Shown: one piece after another, positions 36,601 through 49,445 of the stretch | Position numbering within the stretch: position 1 is the first letter of the stretch | How the letters are laid out: every line of letters begins with the position of its first letter | Assembly: GCA_024529925.1 (NCBI GenBank) | Contig: JAFEUB010001038.1 | Location: 4,560,001 to 4,624,000, forward strand | Reading direction: 5' to 3' | DNA: 64,000 bases | Origin: Ophthalmolycus amberensis | Lineage: Eukaryota > Chordata > Actinopteri > Perciformes > Zoarcidae | The notes under the pieces: model-generated | What the model saw: the letters and a program-made list of their open reading frames with translations, nothing else | What the model was told of the DNA's origin: nothing | The model's database searches: none | Position numbers and translations under genes: made by a program

Positions 36601-39600
36601 GTGGAACTGCACAGCTCACGGGAATCGATAGGTCATTCACTAAATGTCTTATATTACAGGAGAATAAAAACACTTTGTTGGTTGTTTTCATCATTAAAAA
36701 GAGGAGTTTTGACATTTCAAACAAACCACGGATTGCAGCTCAGCAGGCTTTTTACGTTTGTTGATTTCACGGGCATCGCAGCCATTCACTGTTGATTTAA
36801 CAAGGACGGCGCTGCGCTATTGACGATGTCAGATGGAGGAGAGGGAAGCCATGATGTCCAGTGTCACCTGAAGCATTTACTCTACCTGGTTTCCTCTGAA
36901 GGACAAACAAGTCTCTCTGTTATTCATTTCCTCTCAAACAACAGCTCTGTTATTTCCTCTGCCATTCCCCTTGTCAACGGAAACGATTTATCAGTTGAGT
37001 GGCGCTCTCCGGTAAATGAAGTATGGCTTTCACATCTTGGTGCTGAACACTGAGTTCACTCTGGCACTGGTGTGGTGACGGGACGCAAGAGTTTCATTTC
37101 AAAACGAGTCTGAAAACATTTGAAAGCCCAGATAAAACTGTTAATGTTCAGTTATTGATCTTAAAAAGTAACATTTTAAAGGATGTAATCAATTGTATTT
37201 CCAACCTACTGACCGATAATCATCATGGGTGAGGGAGTCTCCTCAAAACCAATCGCCTTTTAGAAAGAAACCCATCCAAATAAGATGTAATTAATGCTAA
37301 AGAGAGACAAGAATGTATTTAGAAATACAAATTAAATCCTGGAGTATATGTAACCATACTATAGAAATGCTACTTAGAGCAAAGCAAGCTTCAGTGAAGT
37401 CTCAAAATGGTCCTCTTCTTTTCCTCTTAGGGAAGCTTCCATCTCGATCGGTACGATTTCATCAAATCATACGAAACGAGAGCTATATCCACCTATCCAC
37501 TCCGACCTGCACTCACTCCTGCAGCTGTGCCATATTTGTTTTTCAAGACACTAACCTCATACTAAAATACCTGCAGCATCTCTCGTCACATAGAGATGTT
37601 TCATTTAGTGCCATAAAATATGCAAACTTGTAAACAATAAATGAAAAATAGTGTTTTGTCCCCTGATTCATCTTCTTGCAATCTTCAGTTGTAAAAATGA
37701 AATATTTCAGAACAGGCCTGTGTTGGTTTTCAAGTGCTGGATGCTGACAAATTTACATTGGAAGGAGCAGCTCTTTATTCAAGGTCTTTCAATCGATAGT
37801 TTGATAGAGCCAGGCCTGTTTTTATCCAGTTCAATCCTTCCTTATGAAAAGTAAGATATGGATTACATTCAAAGAGCAGGCGTTGTTTGTGCTCTATGAC
37901 ATTGCATTGTGTAAATATAATCGAGACGAGAGCGGGATTAAGATGAAGACAATCGAGCCATATTCATGAAACCAACGGTCGTTATTCACAAGGCCTCTCA
38001 AAGCAGAAATACTCATCCTGACTGCAGGTTAACGTGTAGAATCGATGAGCTTGTGACAGGAGTTTGGCGTCCGCGCTGCTGCTTTGGGAAGCTGTGTGAA
38101 CACAAACAGTGTTCTAAGTGGGCCGGTACACAGTTCTGTTTCATGAGGAATTGGAACATTTGTGGCGACGTGGCTTTGATGATGAAGATGATGATGAATA
38201 ACAATGACAATATATAGCACAGAATTATTCCAGGCACTTTCACGACTCTTGAGACGACGTCTCTCCTGTTTCTGATTTATTTTCTATTATGTATCTGCAA
38301 TGTTCATTAAAAGAGATACTGTTATTATTAATAAAACCACATTTACGGTGATGTGATTCCTCTGTGCTGTATGTGTGTGTGTGTGGAGAGAGTCGGAGAG
38401 CTGTGTTTGTTTGCAGAAAACGCCACCCGGCTCACTTTGTTTATGGAGCAGCGGCGTAGATTGCTGACGATGGCCGGATCCCTGTTTCCTGGCGGGGAGC
38501 CGATGCAGCCCCAACCGCCATAACTCTGCCGTATCCCGTAAAACCTTGAAACAACAATCAATACGTCTCCTTATTCCACTCAGGGGCTGAATCAGCCCGG
38601 GCCTCAGTTTAGAATAAGACTAAATCAGGAGAGTCGATGCCTTAAGAAACACTGGAGGAAAAAAAAGCCAAAGCCATGTGCTGATGTTTGTGTGACCTTA
38701 GTGCACTTTTGACTGCAATCACACAACTGGCACATAGTGAATATATGTTTTAGAATTCAAATTTGGACTCAAACCATATAGGTTCAATATACGATACCTA
38801 ATATACGCTGCGGTGTCGACATATTTAGAATGCAACAGAAGATGTCGTGACTCGGTTGCTCCACTGGAAAACAGGATCATTTTTCTTGCAGTGGGATTGA
38901 AGGCAGATAAACAATCCTTTTCTTTTTTCCCCCTCTGCCTCAAAGCGCTCTGCCCATAGTGTCGCCTTTTACTTATTTTGCTGTGATCAAAGCAACAGCA
39001 TTGGAGAATAAAGAGAAACCAAAGGCACATGGGGAGGAACCTTAAAATATAGGCCAGACTGTTAATTAGCTTCATTATGATCTGCTTAAATGATGAGAAG
39101 TTCATGTTTTGGTTGCGCAATGAAATCAACTGTTCAAAAATCAGAAAACACCAGTTTTACAGGTGGGTGTACGCCCTATGTGTGCTTGAAATGTTTAAAA
39201 ATGTGCCGAGCACAGAGTATTTCTCGGTCAGATGCAGTGACTTCAAGTTTCCTACAAACTGTCACACATAAGAACCACACTTATTGCAGCAAAAGCGGCT
39301 GCTTGTGCGAATAAGTAAAACACAGGAGATTCTCTATACTGTACATTACTTACGTGATTCTTACTCACCTGAAAGCAGAATCACTGGTACAATCAGAGTG
39401 ATGTATTGTGTGGGGAAGACAAAGACAAAGTACCACACTGTGGACACATCATGCTTGAATGTAATCTAATTTTTTCTCTCACAGACCAGCTGAGTGAACC
39501 TTCCCAGCATGCAGCAGCGATATAAAGAAAGCTAAATCGGTTCCCACAGGTACAAGTTGGTATACTAGATGAGTCAGGCTGCTGTTTCCCTCTGTGGAGT

Positions 39601-39847
39601 TGAGCAGCTGCATCCCGCTGTGTCACATACTCGTACGCCTTGTACTGATCCAGAGGAAGGCGTTCCCTACAGCCATCTTTGGTTGTTGTTTTTCTGCCAC
39701 GGCTATAACATGCGGCGACATTCTAATCGGCTGTGCCCGTGTGAAAATGGAGAACCGCCAGATGTTTTCATCCGGGCCGACACATATGGTATGTGATTTC
39801 ATCACAGTGTCACAGCATAATAAGCTCCCTGAACAAAAGTGTGTGAC

Positions 39848-39895
39848 GTGTGTGTGTGTGTGTGTGTGTGTGAGGGGGGGGGGGGGGGGGGGGGG
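39848..39895. repeat. (GT)12 followed by G22
   Basis: GT dinucleotide run (39848-39872), a single A, then 22 consecutive G residues (39874-39895). The G run can form a quadruplex and is a likely hotspot for length change and assembly error. Confidence 0.95.
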
Positions 39896-39974
39896 AGACA
39901 GTCTGCAGTGAGAGCAGATCAGGCTGCGAGCTTATGCACAGATGTTTTGTTTCTTCCTCTGCCTCCACACACAC

Positions 39975-39976
<2 letters not shown>

Positions 39977-40008
<32 letters not shown>
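39977..40008. repeat. (AC)16 microsatellite
   Basis: A perfect 32-base AC run. It is exactly complementary to the (GT)16 run at 40171-40202. Confidence 0.95.
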
Positions 40009-40010
<2 letters not shown>

Positions 40011-40164
40011 GTGAAGAGTATTACTCACTCTGGCAGGTATACCATGCCCCTCCATGTCTCACAGGGCCTTGTTACTTGGCTCGGTGCCCTGTGTGACATG
40101 TCTTCCACTTGAAGAACCAGGCCAATTGTCTGTGCATGGATAGGTGGCGGCGGAGGGTGTGTGT

Positions 40165-40170
<6 letters not shown>

Positions 40171-40202
<32 letters not shown>
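40171..40202. repeat. (GT)16 microsatellite
   Basis: A perfect 32-base GT run, 162 bases after the (AC)16 run and in opposite orientation to it. Confidence 0.95.
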
Positions 40203-40205
<3 letters not shown>

Positions 40206-41399
40206 TGTGAGAGAGAGCTGAAAGCATTTGGAGAGTGGATGCAGGCAGCTGTTAACCCAGTTTTGGAGTAATTCTGAACTCTCCATGGTTCAGCACGGCA
40301 TAATTGCCTGTGCATGCGGTGTGAGTGGAAGATGCAAGTCATGGATCACTGATCACTTACCAAGCCCTTCAATTTACTGCTACTTCCTGCAAGAGCGCCT
40401 CCATCTTTAATGAATTATTATTTTATAATCATATCGATGTGTGTGTGTGTGGTGAGCTTGCGTATCGATTTGACCGTGGATACAGCTGGCTTATCAAATG
40501 ATAGTTCACCGCTGTCTCAAAGTGTTAGTTGGATGAATCAAAAATAACGGCAAGTGAGATCATATCACTTTATGATAATCAGAATAAAGAGTCGCCATAT
40601 TGCATTTGAGGCTGCTTCTGTCCTCGGGGTGCAGAGAGATGCAGAGAGAAAAGGGGCCGCCTCAGGAAATTCAAAGTGCAATGCTGCCATCTGCTGGACA
40701 TAGTCCTCCCTGCAGCTCAGCTGACTCAATCCCTGGCAAGGCATGCTGGGAGGGGCCATTATGGTGAGAGGGTACATCATTCCGTCATGATAGAAATCAC
40801 ACACATCTTTTATGAATTGCCCCCCAGTTGAAATCTTCTTTTCCATCTGGAACCTATAATTGTGATGAATTGAGGTCTGTCCTGTCTGCGCACTGCCATT
40901 AGATAAACTGCTGCTGTTACTTACAGTACTTACACTTCTTACGGCTCACAATTGAGCACTCGTTTTTTAATCCTCTGTCTGAATGACAGACCAAGCACAG
41001 AGAGAATAGATGATAAAGGATATGCTTTGATATGTTACCGTATATTCAATTATTAACAGAGCTAATATAGATGGCAATTTGTTTCCACAGCAAGTCAAAC
41101 ACGCCATTTGTCTTTGTATATTTGGGAATACGGGGCTACAAATGATTTGATTTTATTGGGGCAGCTTCAATATTTAGTAACAATTAATAAGTTACCAGAG
41201 AAGGAATGAGGAACTCACACTGGTGAACCAGCAGGTAGTGTGATTCAGTATGTAAATTTGGTTTTGTTAGATATTAAATGCCTTTTGATTTTAACTTGAA
41301 CCAGCTGATTCGGCCTTATCTTGCTGACGGGCAGAGAGTGGGGCTTTTCCTTTGCTTCTTTGATGAGAAATTTTTAACATCTTTCTTCTTTTTCAGTAA

Positions 41400-41728
41400 C
41401 CAGCGTGCACAAGCACTTGTCTGAGCTTAGGAATGCACATTGCAATCGCCGCACGATCCGCCAATCACATCACTGTAGGACCTAGCCAGTGCTAGCCAAT
41501 CACCGCACACGGGAACACGTGTGGATCTGTTTGGAAACGGCCACAAGACGCGAGTTGCGGCCAAGCAGTTTGTTTTAATATGTAGATTATTGTTATGGAA
41601 GAGATTTTCAATGTCCCGGAGGAATATTTGCACGAGTCGACACTATGTTGGAGGTCTTTACATTCCGTCTGTAAGTATTTGAGCCGGACTTCAGTTTCCA
41701 GGACTTCTCCAGCCCGGTCCAAGGGAAG
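41400..41728 (+). promoter_or_regulatory. Candidate promoter and first exon, gene unknown
   Basis: Two CCAAT boxes (in CCGCCAATCACATC near 41458 and GCTAGCCAATCACCGC near 41489) and an E-box-like CACGTG (41517) sit in locally GC-richer DNA. An ATG at 41595 follows, opening MEEIFNVPEEYLHESTLC. Strong splice donors GTAAGTAT (41671) and GTAAGG (41729) lie after it. This layout is typical of a promoter with a short first exon. I do not recognise the protein and found no second exon. It could equally be an upstream start for the timmdc1-like fragment 8 kb away, or chance. Confidence 0.3.
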
Positions 41729-44700
41729 GTAAGGAAAACGTTTTATTTCTCTGTGGGGTCCTTTCCATCATTTTGTCATAGACTTTACTTAACAATCTGA
41801 GTCGGTGGCAAAAACAAGTACTTTTAGTGAACATTATATTGACGCTGTAGCAGCTCCTCTCGCTGTTGGGTTTCAGGTTTAATTGATGTTTTAATTAACT
41901 GGTGACGTCCAGGTGTGCGAGACAGATGAATCGGACCCATTGTAGACTAAGCCGGAAATGAACATTTTACTGGGAGCTTTATAACAGGTGCGTGAGGCCG
42001 TGGAGGCTGACAGGGAGGACCAGATGATGAGAAAGTAGGTGGTCGGTGCGATGCCTGTTCAAAACGTTAGAGGATAAGGCCCCAAATACTGTTGCTAGGT
42101 TGATTAATGTTGCCGCTCTTCTGGAGATAATGTTGTTGCTAAAAAATATTTAAAATTACTCACATTGACCGGAAGATATTTGGTCCAGCATGTCAGGATG
42201 GAGCAGCTTTGAGCGACTGGGGCTTTAGTAATTATTATTATTATTAGTATTGTTTTTTGTCTGAATACTCTTTATTTGTGTACATGCATGTAAACACAGT
42301 CGATGTATAGCTGGAAATATTTTTTCTCTATGATTTCACCTGAAAGTGCCATGCTCACTTTGCGCTAAAATTCTTAATAAAATGAGAAAATACTTTTTAT
42401 TTGTCAAGTATTTAATACACACAGGGGTATACAGAAATACGTTTCCCTATGTGATGAATTCATATCGACTTTATTTATCGACTTGCCAGGAAAAGCATGC
42501 TATATGTTGATATGAAACTTCCAAAAAGCACGGTGTGTGCATTACACTTTTTGTAAACATGTAAACTTCGTCATTCCTTTTTTGACGGTTATTATAATAG
42601 TTTGGAAGCTCGGCTGGTTGGTGACACTTGCACATGTTAAATGTGCACGTTCGCCACCTGTTGTTAATGCATCATGTATTATTAGAGGGTGTTCATTTGT
42701 GCAAGTGGGAAGTGTGTGTTTGCTTTACATATTTCTGAGTTTTCTGTTGAAGCCCACTGGCTATGTTGTTAGTGATAAGAGATCCTGCACCAAAAGGAAA
42801 CCGCAGTAATCTGAGACAAGCTTAGCCGGTGTTAGACTCAGAGAGGAAGAAAATAAAAAAACGTGTTCATGCAAATGCTTGGAAGGTTTGGGTGCTAATA
42901 CTCAAAGATTAAATGGCTGTTGCTGCCTTGAAAGGCTGCCTCCGGAGGAAAGAAAAGCCCCGAGAGAACGAGCTCACAAGCTGTACTCGGCTCATTGTCA
43001 TAAGCAGCAGAATTATGAAGTTGGTAACTTTTAGACTTTGATACCTGACTTCTAACAATGGAGAAATTCTTGCCTTTAGGGAAGATTGAAAAGCTTCTAG
43101 TGAATAAGTCTTAGAAATGTCAAGTGGTCACCGTGATGAAAATGCTGCAATGACTGGATGCTGTACAGCCAAAGTGTCACTACAATATATAATACTATAA
43201 TAACTATAATATGTGTACTCCCCTCTGTTTCATACCAGTGTAAATGGAATGTCTTTGTGTTTTGGACTGTTATTTGGAGTTAATGGCGTTTTAAAGACAC
43301 TTCTTTAATCTCTGGGAAAGTGTTTTGTGGGGCTTTAATTGACAGCTAAATTGATAACAGCAATTGTTAGTTGCAGCCCTTTAAATATACTGTTTCGTTC
43401 ATCGTAACAGTTTTAGCTGTCACATATCAAAAAGCATTTTTAGGTTGTGGAAAAAGTGTGTGAACATCACTAGAATCACTGTAGAAGCAGAGACAGTAGT
43501 GATGCGGTTCACCTCCAGTATTACAACTTTAAATTACACAGAACACACAGAGCAAGTTAAGACAAAGATGGGAAATCAGCGTGCATCATGGGAGGTGATT
43601 CAGCACGACATGCTAATTGACATTATGAACACAGAGCGAGCCGTTGCCTCAGGAGGGACGATCTGCAGCACGATTTCACATGGTTTCATCTCGGCTGGTA
43701 TTTCCCAGGTAGCAGCCTCCTCCGACACCTGGGAGCAGGAGGAAGAGGAGCAGCAGCAGCTCAGCGCCGGCTCCTGGCGGTATTAATGAAACGAGGCGTC
43801 GAGCGACTCCTCGCTGAGCGACGACGTACTGACTGAAGCTGTGAGGACAGAGAGATGGAGCCCATGCAGCACGTCTAGCAGCTGTTTAATTGACACACGC
43901 AACTTTTTTGTAGGTGTTGGACTGGCGATGATGTATGTCTGAATATGTGTGCTACAGTTAGAAATGATTTTAGAGCTGTGGAAATCTGACATCAACCAAA
44001 GTGTTAACACAAGGTTATACGTTTGATTTTACAGCCTTGAGGGGACCAATGTATACCTGCAGGAGCTTCAGAGCATGTTTATTGTTACCACTGATTCATT
44101 TACCAATAAACAATTACTAGCTTCTCAAATTGAAGAAAGAAAAGACACTTTCTATTATTTTTCATGTATGAAACATTTGCATATTTGATGATGTTGATGG
44201 ACTTGCAAGATTCTTGCAATTGTGGGGTTGTATCCACATGGTTGAATGCACTTATTGTAAGTGGTTTTGGATAGCCGTTCAGCAAATCGCTGCAGAATGA
44301 GCATTTGTAAAGCTCTGAGCAACTCACAATATTGCCTTTAAATGACAGTTGCAAGCATACAGGGCGGAGACAAACAGGGCTTGATTTGGGAGCCTGTGCC
44401 TCATTGTGTATATGTCTGAAGCATCGATCGTCTGTGTTTTTTCGTAGGAACACCATGTGCTTGTTTGTGGTGACTGCAGCCGACCTTTAACATCCAGTAC
44501 ACAACATTACTTGTTGTACATTCAGAGTTTCAAAACAAAGTAGGAGAAACACCTCTCTGCTCAGTCTGTAGCGTAGGTTTCTCTCACAACTCTTCCAAAT
44601 ACACGTTGGGCTCCAGACGGGAGAATAATAAAATTCCACCCCGTCAATTTAATGACTGCGAACAGTTGGAGAGATAACTAACCCGACTAGCCTGCTATCC

Positions 44701-45413
44701 CGGCTACAAAATGTAAAGTAAGCAAAAATCGACCAATTTCATTTAATATTTTACTCAACAATCATAAATCAAATCAAAACAGATCATTTCTTTCTAAACA
44801 CAGAATTATACGCACAAAGGTTCATTAAATCAAATACACCACATGGCCGAGTCCAGAATCATAAATCAAATGTCCATTTAATAACAAAAATGTATGAGGA
44901 CTCCAGGTAAACGTCATTAGTTATGGGCAAGTGATAAGGTGTGAGTGGCATGCGTGTGAGCGTGTGTGTGTGTGTGTGTGTGTTGGGTTGTAGTTCCGTT
45001 CCAAGCTAAGCGAATATATGGCAGTTCAGTTCAGTTAATTTCAGTTCAGTTCAGTTTATGTCAGGGTGTGCTCGGAGAAGAAGAAGGAGAAGCCTGGAGA
45101 GTTTCATGTCTTGACTTATCTTGATGAATCCCCGAAGTTAAGGAGGCCTCAAACTGGTCCAAGCTGTAGCAGAACACGATTCCTTTCCCACCACCTGCTC
45201 CCGGGATCAGCACACCTCCAGTAAGGCCTGGTCCTCCAAGAAAGCTCCGTGTATTCAGTTGGTTCATGGATCCTTGCTGCTCCGGTTTAGTTTAGTCTTT
45301 GTCGACATTTTCTTGGTTTAAGCTGAACAGGTCCAGAAACTGAATCATACTTTCGGTAACTCCATTAAAACTCTCACTCCTCTCTTTGTTCCTCCATGCA
45401 GTTGTGGTGAGTT
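41729..45413. other. Intergenic region
   Basis: No exon recognised. It contains a partial copy of a dispersed repeat near 43240-43382, a TG tract near 44961-44981, and (GTTCA)n-like repeats near 45020-45057. Confidence 0.55.
43240..43382 (+). repeat. Partial copy of the 2690 repeat family
   Basis: The segment runs from GTGTTTTGGACTGTTATTTGG through CTCTGGGAAA to TGTTAGTTGCAGCCCTT. I recognise this as the right-hand part of the same teleost repeat seen at 2690-2985. The edges are approximate. Confidence 0.5.
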
Positions 45414-46430
45414 GACATGCTATACTATGACCGTTTTGTGAATTTGTTCAACATGCTATACTATGACCGTTTTGTGAATTTGTGAATTTTTTCAACATGC
45501 TATACTATGACCGTTTTGTGAATTTGTGAATTCTTTCGACATGCTATACTATGACCGTTTTGTGAATTTGTGAATTCTTTCGACATGCTATACTATGACC
45601 GTTTTGTGAATTTGTGAATTCTTTCAACATGCTATACTATGACCGTTTTGTGAATTTGTGAATTCTTTCGACATGCTATACTATGACCGTTTTGTGAATT
45701 TTTTCGGCATGCTATACTATGACCGTTTTGTGAATTTTTTCGACATGCTATACTATGACCGTTTTCTGAATTTTTTCAGCATGCTATACTATGACCGTTT
45801 TCTGAATTTTTTCAACATGCTATACTATGACCGTTTTGTGAATTTTTTCGACATGCTATACTATGACCGTTTTCTGAATTTTTTCGACATGCTATACTAT
45901 GACCGTTTTGTGACGATTTTGTGAATTTTTTCGACATGCTACACTATGACCATTTTGAGAATTTTTTCGACATGCTATACTATGACCGTTTTCTGAATTT
46001 TTTCGACATGCTATACTATGACCGTTTTCTGAATTTTTTCAGCATGCTATACTATGACCGTTTTGTGAATTTTTTCGACATGCTATACTATGACCGTTTT
46101 CTGAATTTTTTCGACATGCTATACTATGACCGTTTTCTGAATTTTTTCGACATGCTATACTATGACCGTTTTGTGACGATTTTGTGAATTTTTTCGACAT
46201 GCTACACTATGACCATTTTGAGAATTCTTTCGACATGCTATACTATGACCGTTTTCTGAATTTTTTCAGCATGCTATACTATGACCGTTTTCTGAATTTT
46301 TTCCGATATGCTATACTATGACTGTTTTGTGAATTTTTTCGGCATGCTATACTATGACAGTTTTGTGAATTTTTTCCGATATGCTATACTATGACTGTTT
46401 TGTGAATTTTTTCGGCATGCTATACTATGC
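45414..46430. repeat. 36-bp satellite array, about 27 units
   Basis: Each unit carries CATGCTATACTATGACCG, then TTTTGTGAATTTTTTCGA. The first six units are longer (42-47 bp) because TGTGAATT is repeated inside them; later units are exactly 36 bp. Variant units with TACACTATGACCATTTTGAG occur near 45930 and 46193, each preceded by a TGACGATTTTG insert, 263 bp apart. This shows a higher-order repeat. Because 36 is a multiple of three, the array reads open as repeats of MLYYDRFVNFFD, but this is a by-product of unit length and no gene is claimed. Confidence 0.95.
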
Positions 46431-48430
46431 CCCTTGAGAACAGAGAGGCCGATCAAATGCTGCTCAGCCGCCTCTGAATATTGATGACACATATTTCCCC
46501 ACATGTGTCTGTTCTTAAATGCCTCAAACACAGTGTTTGTTTTGTGTGATCTCAGTGTTGGAGTGAACGGCTTCAGACTGTTCAACCTGACAGTCAGTTC
46601 GGACGTACTGCAGTGCATTCAGTCCGTGACCCTCCTCTCCAGTTGAGTGAGTTCGCAGCATGGGGTTTGAAAATGACACGATGTTGGGGGAGAAAAATGT
46701 GATGAGACCCCCTTTTCCTCCCTCCTCACCCGGCTGTACATTACACGCATGAGTTAGCCGACAGTCCTCCACCAATTAACACCTACTTTATTATCACGTT
46801 GACTTCTCCCTAATGTTCTTGCATGTTAGGCACATGAAGTCAATAGTGTTTATGCACTATTACCTTGACAGATGCCTATTCCACGATGAGACATAATTGG
46901 CATAACAATATGCCTAAATGGATTAACCTTCTTTAAAACTAATGAGCACTTGAGGTGGGGGAATGACAAATTAGCATTTGTCATCTTTTAGGAGTGATGT
47001 GGGAATAAATAATTGAAAAGAGGCTGGATATTGTCTTTCCTTGGGCTACTTGGGTTTGGTTTTGGAGGACAGTGTATGAGACGCACTGTCATGGAGTATG
47101 GAGGTTTGCATTTGAAGGCCAGGCATTCCATAGAGGATTAAGCACGGAGTAGTCCCGCTTACTACAGGTTTCTGTTAGGCACATGAAGTCAAGCCCTTTG
47201 TCCAGAATATGGTCGTATATGAGGAGAGATTTATGAGTGAGGGATTGTGTGTTTAGCAGCTCCATGGTGGTAGGAGTCAGAGCTGAGCGTGGAAGTCTCT
47301 GCAAGCTCCGTAATACACTGCGATCCACTAAACTGATGTGTTTAGAAAAAATGACGCCCACACCAGTGTTCGCTACTGGATTGGTTCTTAGCAGCCATGA
47401 CGTCTCCTTCCCTGATTCGTCACGCTCACTATCACGTGACCCGTACCCGGGAGAAAACAAACATTTCAAGCGTTGCTTGCTTTGTTGTCTGTACTGTCAG
47501 GTACTGTTGTCAGGTGGTGTGATGATAATTATGCTGCTCATATTTATGATGGACACCCTGTGAGATTAATCAAATTGTTCCGTTGGGATAACAAGTAGAG
47601 GCCATAACTGTTCTATCAATATCAAGAGTCGGTATAATTTATGTATTGTGTAATAATGATGTTCTAGTTCATTTAAGACTGAGAAAACTTTAATCATCTC
47701 AAAGTAATGGTGCAACAACAAACAACAATGTAAATATGAGAATTATTTTTGGTTGATCTTTTAAAGAGAGATAATGGTCATTTTTGTTCTCTTTTCCTCA
47801 TTAAAATACTTAATTTACTGTAAACTGCAGTAGTTCTGGCTGCAGAGAAGTGAACGTCTGTGTTCACCAGGTACCAGCTGACTGAGTCTGTACTTTATGA
47901 AAATACAATAACTTGAAATGTACAGTTGTAAATAAATAAAGTCAATAAATACTTGAGATATTTATGTAACGTCAGGTTGTGTAGAACCATGTTCATGGTA
48001 TAATATACTATGAATTTGTTAGCTTTTTGATAGCGTACAATAATATTACTTTTTAAGAGTTTTTTTTATTGCATTCTATTCTGAATTTGTGTGACTTAAA
48101 AGGCCTGAAGTTGTGTATTCAAACCCTATCCAGTTCATTTTAAATCCCAGCACAAGAGCGCACACTATAATATATATAATAACTTCTTATAATATATATA
48201 ATAACTTATATAGCCTCTTGCGGATATGTTGTAGTATTCACATTGTGCTGTGAACAAGCAGACTCTCACAGATACAAGCTTGTTTCTCACACTGTCGTTG
48301 ACAACTGTGGTAAATACGGTCCGTTTGTGTGTGTTTGACCAAAAGGCTGTGATGACCGTTGAAGTTCTCTGTTGCGGCTCGTGCTGCATTTTTTTCTGTT
48401 TGTATGCAAATAACCTATTTTGTTCTTAAA
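46431..48430. other. Intergenic region with LINE debris
   Basis: Contains the reverse-strand LINE fragment at about 47100-47300 and a related 19-base word at 46825. It also has an AT-rich direct repeat (20 bases at 48166 and 48188). I see no exon. Confidence 0.55.
47100..47300 (-). mobile_element. LINE endonuclease fragment
   Basis: Reading the minus strand, 47161-47259 encodes LLNTQSLTHKSLLIYDHILD followed by KGLDFMCLTETC. The N-x-x-SL-x-x-K...LD-x-x-CLTET pattern is the start of the apurinic-like endonuclease domain of non-LTR retrotransposons, as seen in many fish LINEs. The catalytic Glu of LTET is present. The surrounding 126-codon frame is open, but later endonuclease motifs and a reverse transcriptase are absent nearby, so this is a dead fragment. 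Confidence 0.75.
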
Positions 48431-48837
48431 ACATCCCGGACCCAGATCTTAATGTCGCGAGGGGTGCACATCACGTGCAGAATAGTGGGTTAGTCCTCCA
48501 CCGACGGGGCGGCGCTGTTGGCACATTTGGTTCGTGTGTGTCCGAGGTGGAAGGCAAGGCAAGGCAAGGCAAGTTTATTTGTATAGCACATTTCAACAAC
48601 AAGGTAATTCAAAGTGCTTCACATAAAACCATTAAAAGCATCAAAACATAAGGCAAGGTCGAAGGTCGAAAGCCCGGCTGTGTTAGAGGAATGTCACCGT
48701 TGAGAAACAAACAGCAGAAGGACAATTATGACAAACATACATGTGGACACTAAATACAATTAATGCGCATCTACTGGGGTTGCGGAACTTCAAAAGACAG
48801 ACGGGTTTATTGCTGAGATATTCCGCGCCGCGTGCTG
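48430..48837 (+). promoter_or_regulatory. timmdc1: Possible timmdc1 promoter and untranslated exon
   Basis: A GC-richer patch with CpGs (CGCGAGG, GACGGGGCGGCG near 48504) and a CACGTG box (48473) precedes a potential donor CTG|GTAAGT at 48838. The first timmdc1 coding exon opens at 49837 with a proper acceptor, so an upstream untranslated exon is expected; this is the best candidate. A dispersed repeat (48551-48660) has inserted inside the patch. The evidence is positional only. Confidence 0.3.
48551..48660 (+). repeat. (AAGGC)n plus dispersed teleost repeat
   Basis: Four AAGGC units lead into GTTTATTTGTATAGCACATT, then CAACAACAAGGTAATTCAAA and GTGCTTCACATAAAA. Related copies lie at 51217-51275 and, more diverged, near 49377-49445. 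I recognise this as a common short interspersed repeat of teleosts, but cannot name it. Confidence 0.7.
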
Positions 48838-49376
48838 GTAAGTCTTTTTAAAATAGATATGACAGAAGCTAATAGCAAGGAATGAAAACATGCGACTGAA
48901 ATATTAATGTCATTTTTCATTAGCATTTTTAATATCAAGTAGTATTAAGTGTTTAGAAATAATACAAGTTATCCTGGCTTCTAGCAGTCTGACCTGTCAC
49001 AGCTGTGCGATATCACGCTAATTAAGGGTGAAGTCTGCACGTGGACTGACGCTGTGCAGGTGATTTAATTATCAATGATTGTTCAAATAGACATAGCGTT
49101 ACTGGTGAAACAACTGTTTTTGGTACTCTATTGCCTTATGTATTCTCACTTAATGACACAAGAAATGAGGACAAATAACTACTATACTGTAACTTTATAA
49201 ACTATAACTAAATAATAATGTGTCGCTCTTCTTAGTCATTTCTTACAGCAGAGGACAGACAAACACCACGTTTTGTAGAAAATCCTATGTTTCTGTGTAA
49301 TTATATTTAATGCTCGATTAGTCTCATGTTGTGCGATGAAGGTTTAATCTAAAGACATCTTTTGTGGTTGATAATA

Positions 49377-49445
49377 ATAATAAAGCTTATTTATACAACA
49401 CGTATAAAAAGCGAGCATCAAAGTGTTTCACAGGCATAAAAGAAC
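49377..49445 (+). repeat. Diverged copy of the 48551 repeat
   Basis: AAAGCTTATTTATACAACAC, then CATCAAAGTGTTTCACAGGC, follows the same word order as the 48551 and 51217 copies. Confidence 0.5.

Larger units (their letters stand above)
36601..41389. other. Intergenic region downstream of il1rapl1
   Basis: I see no supported exon. It holds additional AATAAA motifs near 37636 and 38331, a short TG tract near 38369, and the dense simple-repeat cluster at 39848-40202. Several open frames of 60-136 codons here lack family features and sit in AT-rich or simple-repeat sequence. Confidence 0.6.

Noticed and set aside
38719..39129. 136-codon minus-strand frame
   Set aside because: No motif recognised and no splice context; composition resembles the neighbouring intergenic DNA.
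45658..46187. Two 88-codon frames of MLYYDRF repeats
   Set aside because: They are produced by the 36-bp satellite, whose length is a multiple of three. There are no splice sites or conserved unique sequence.
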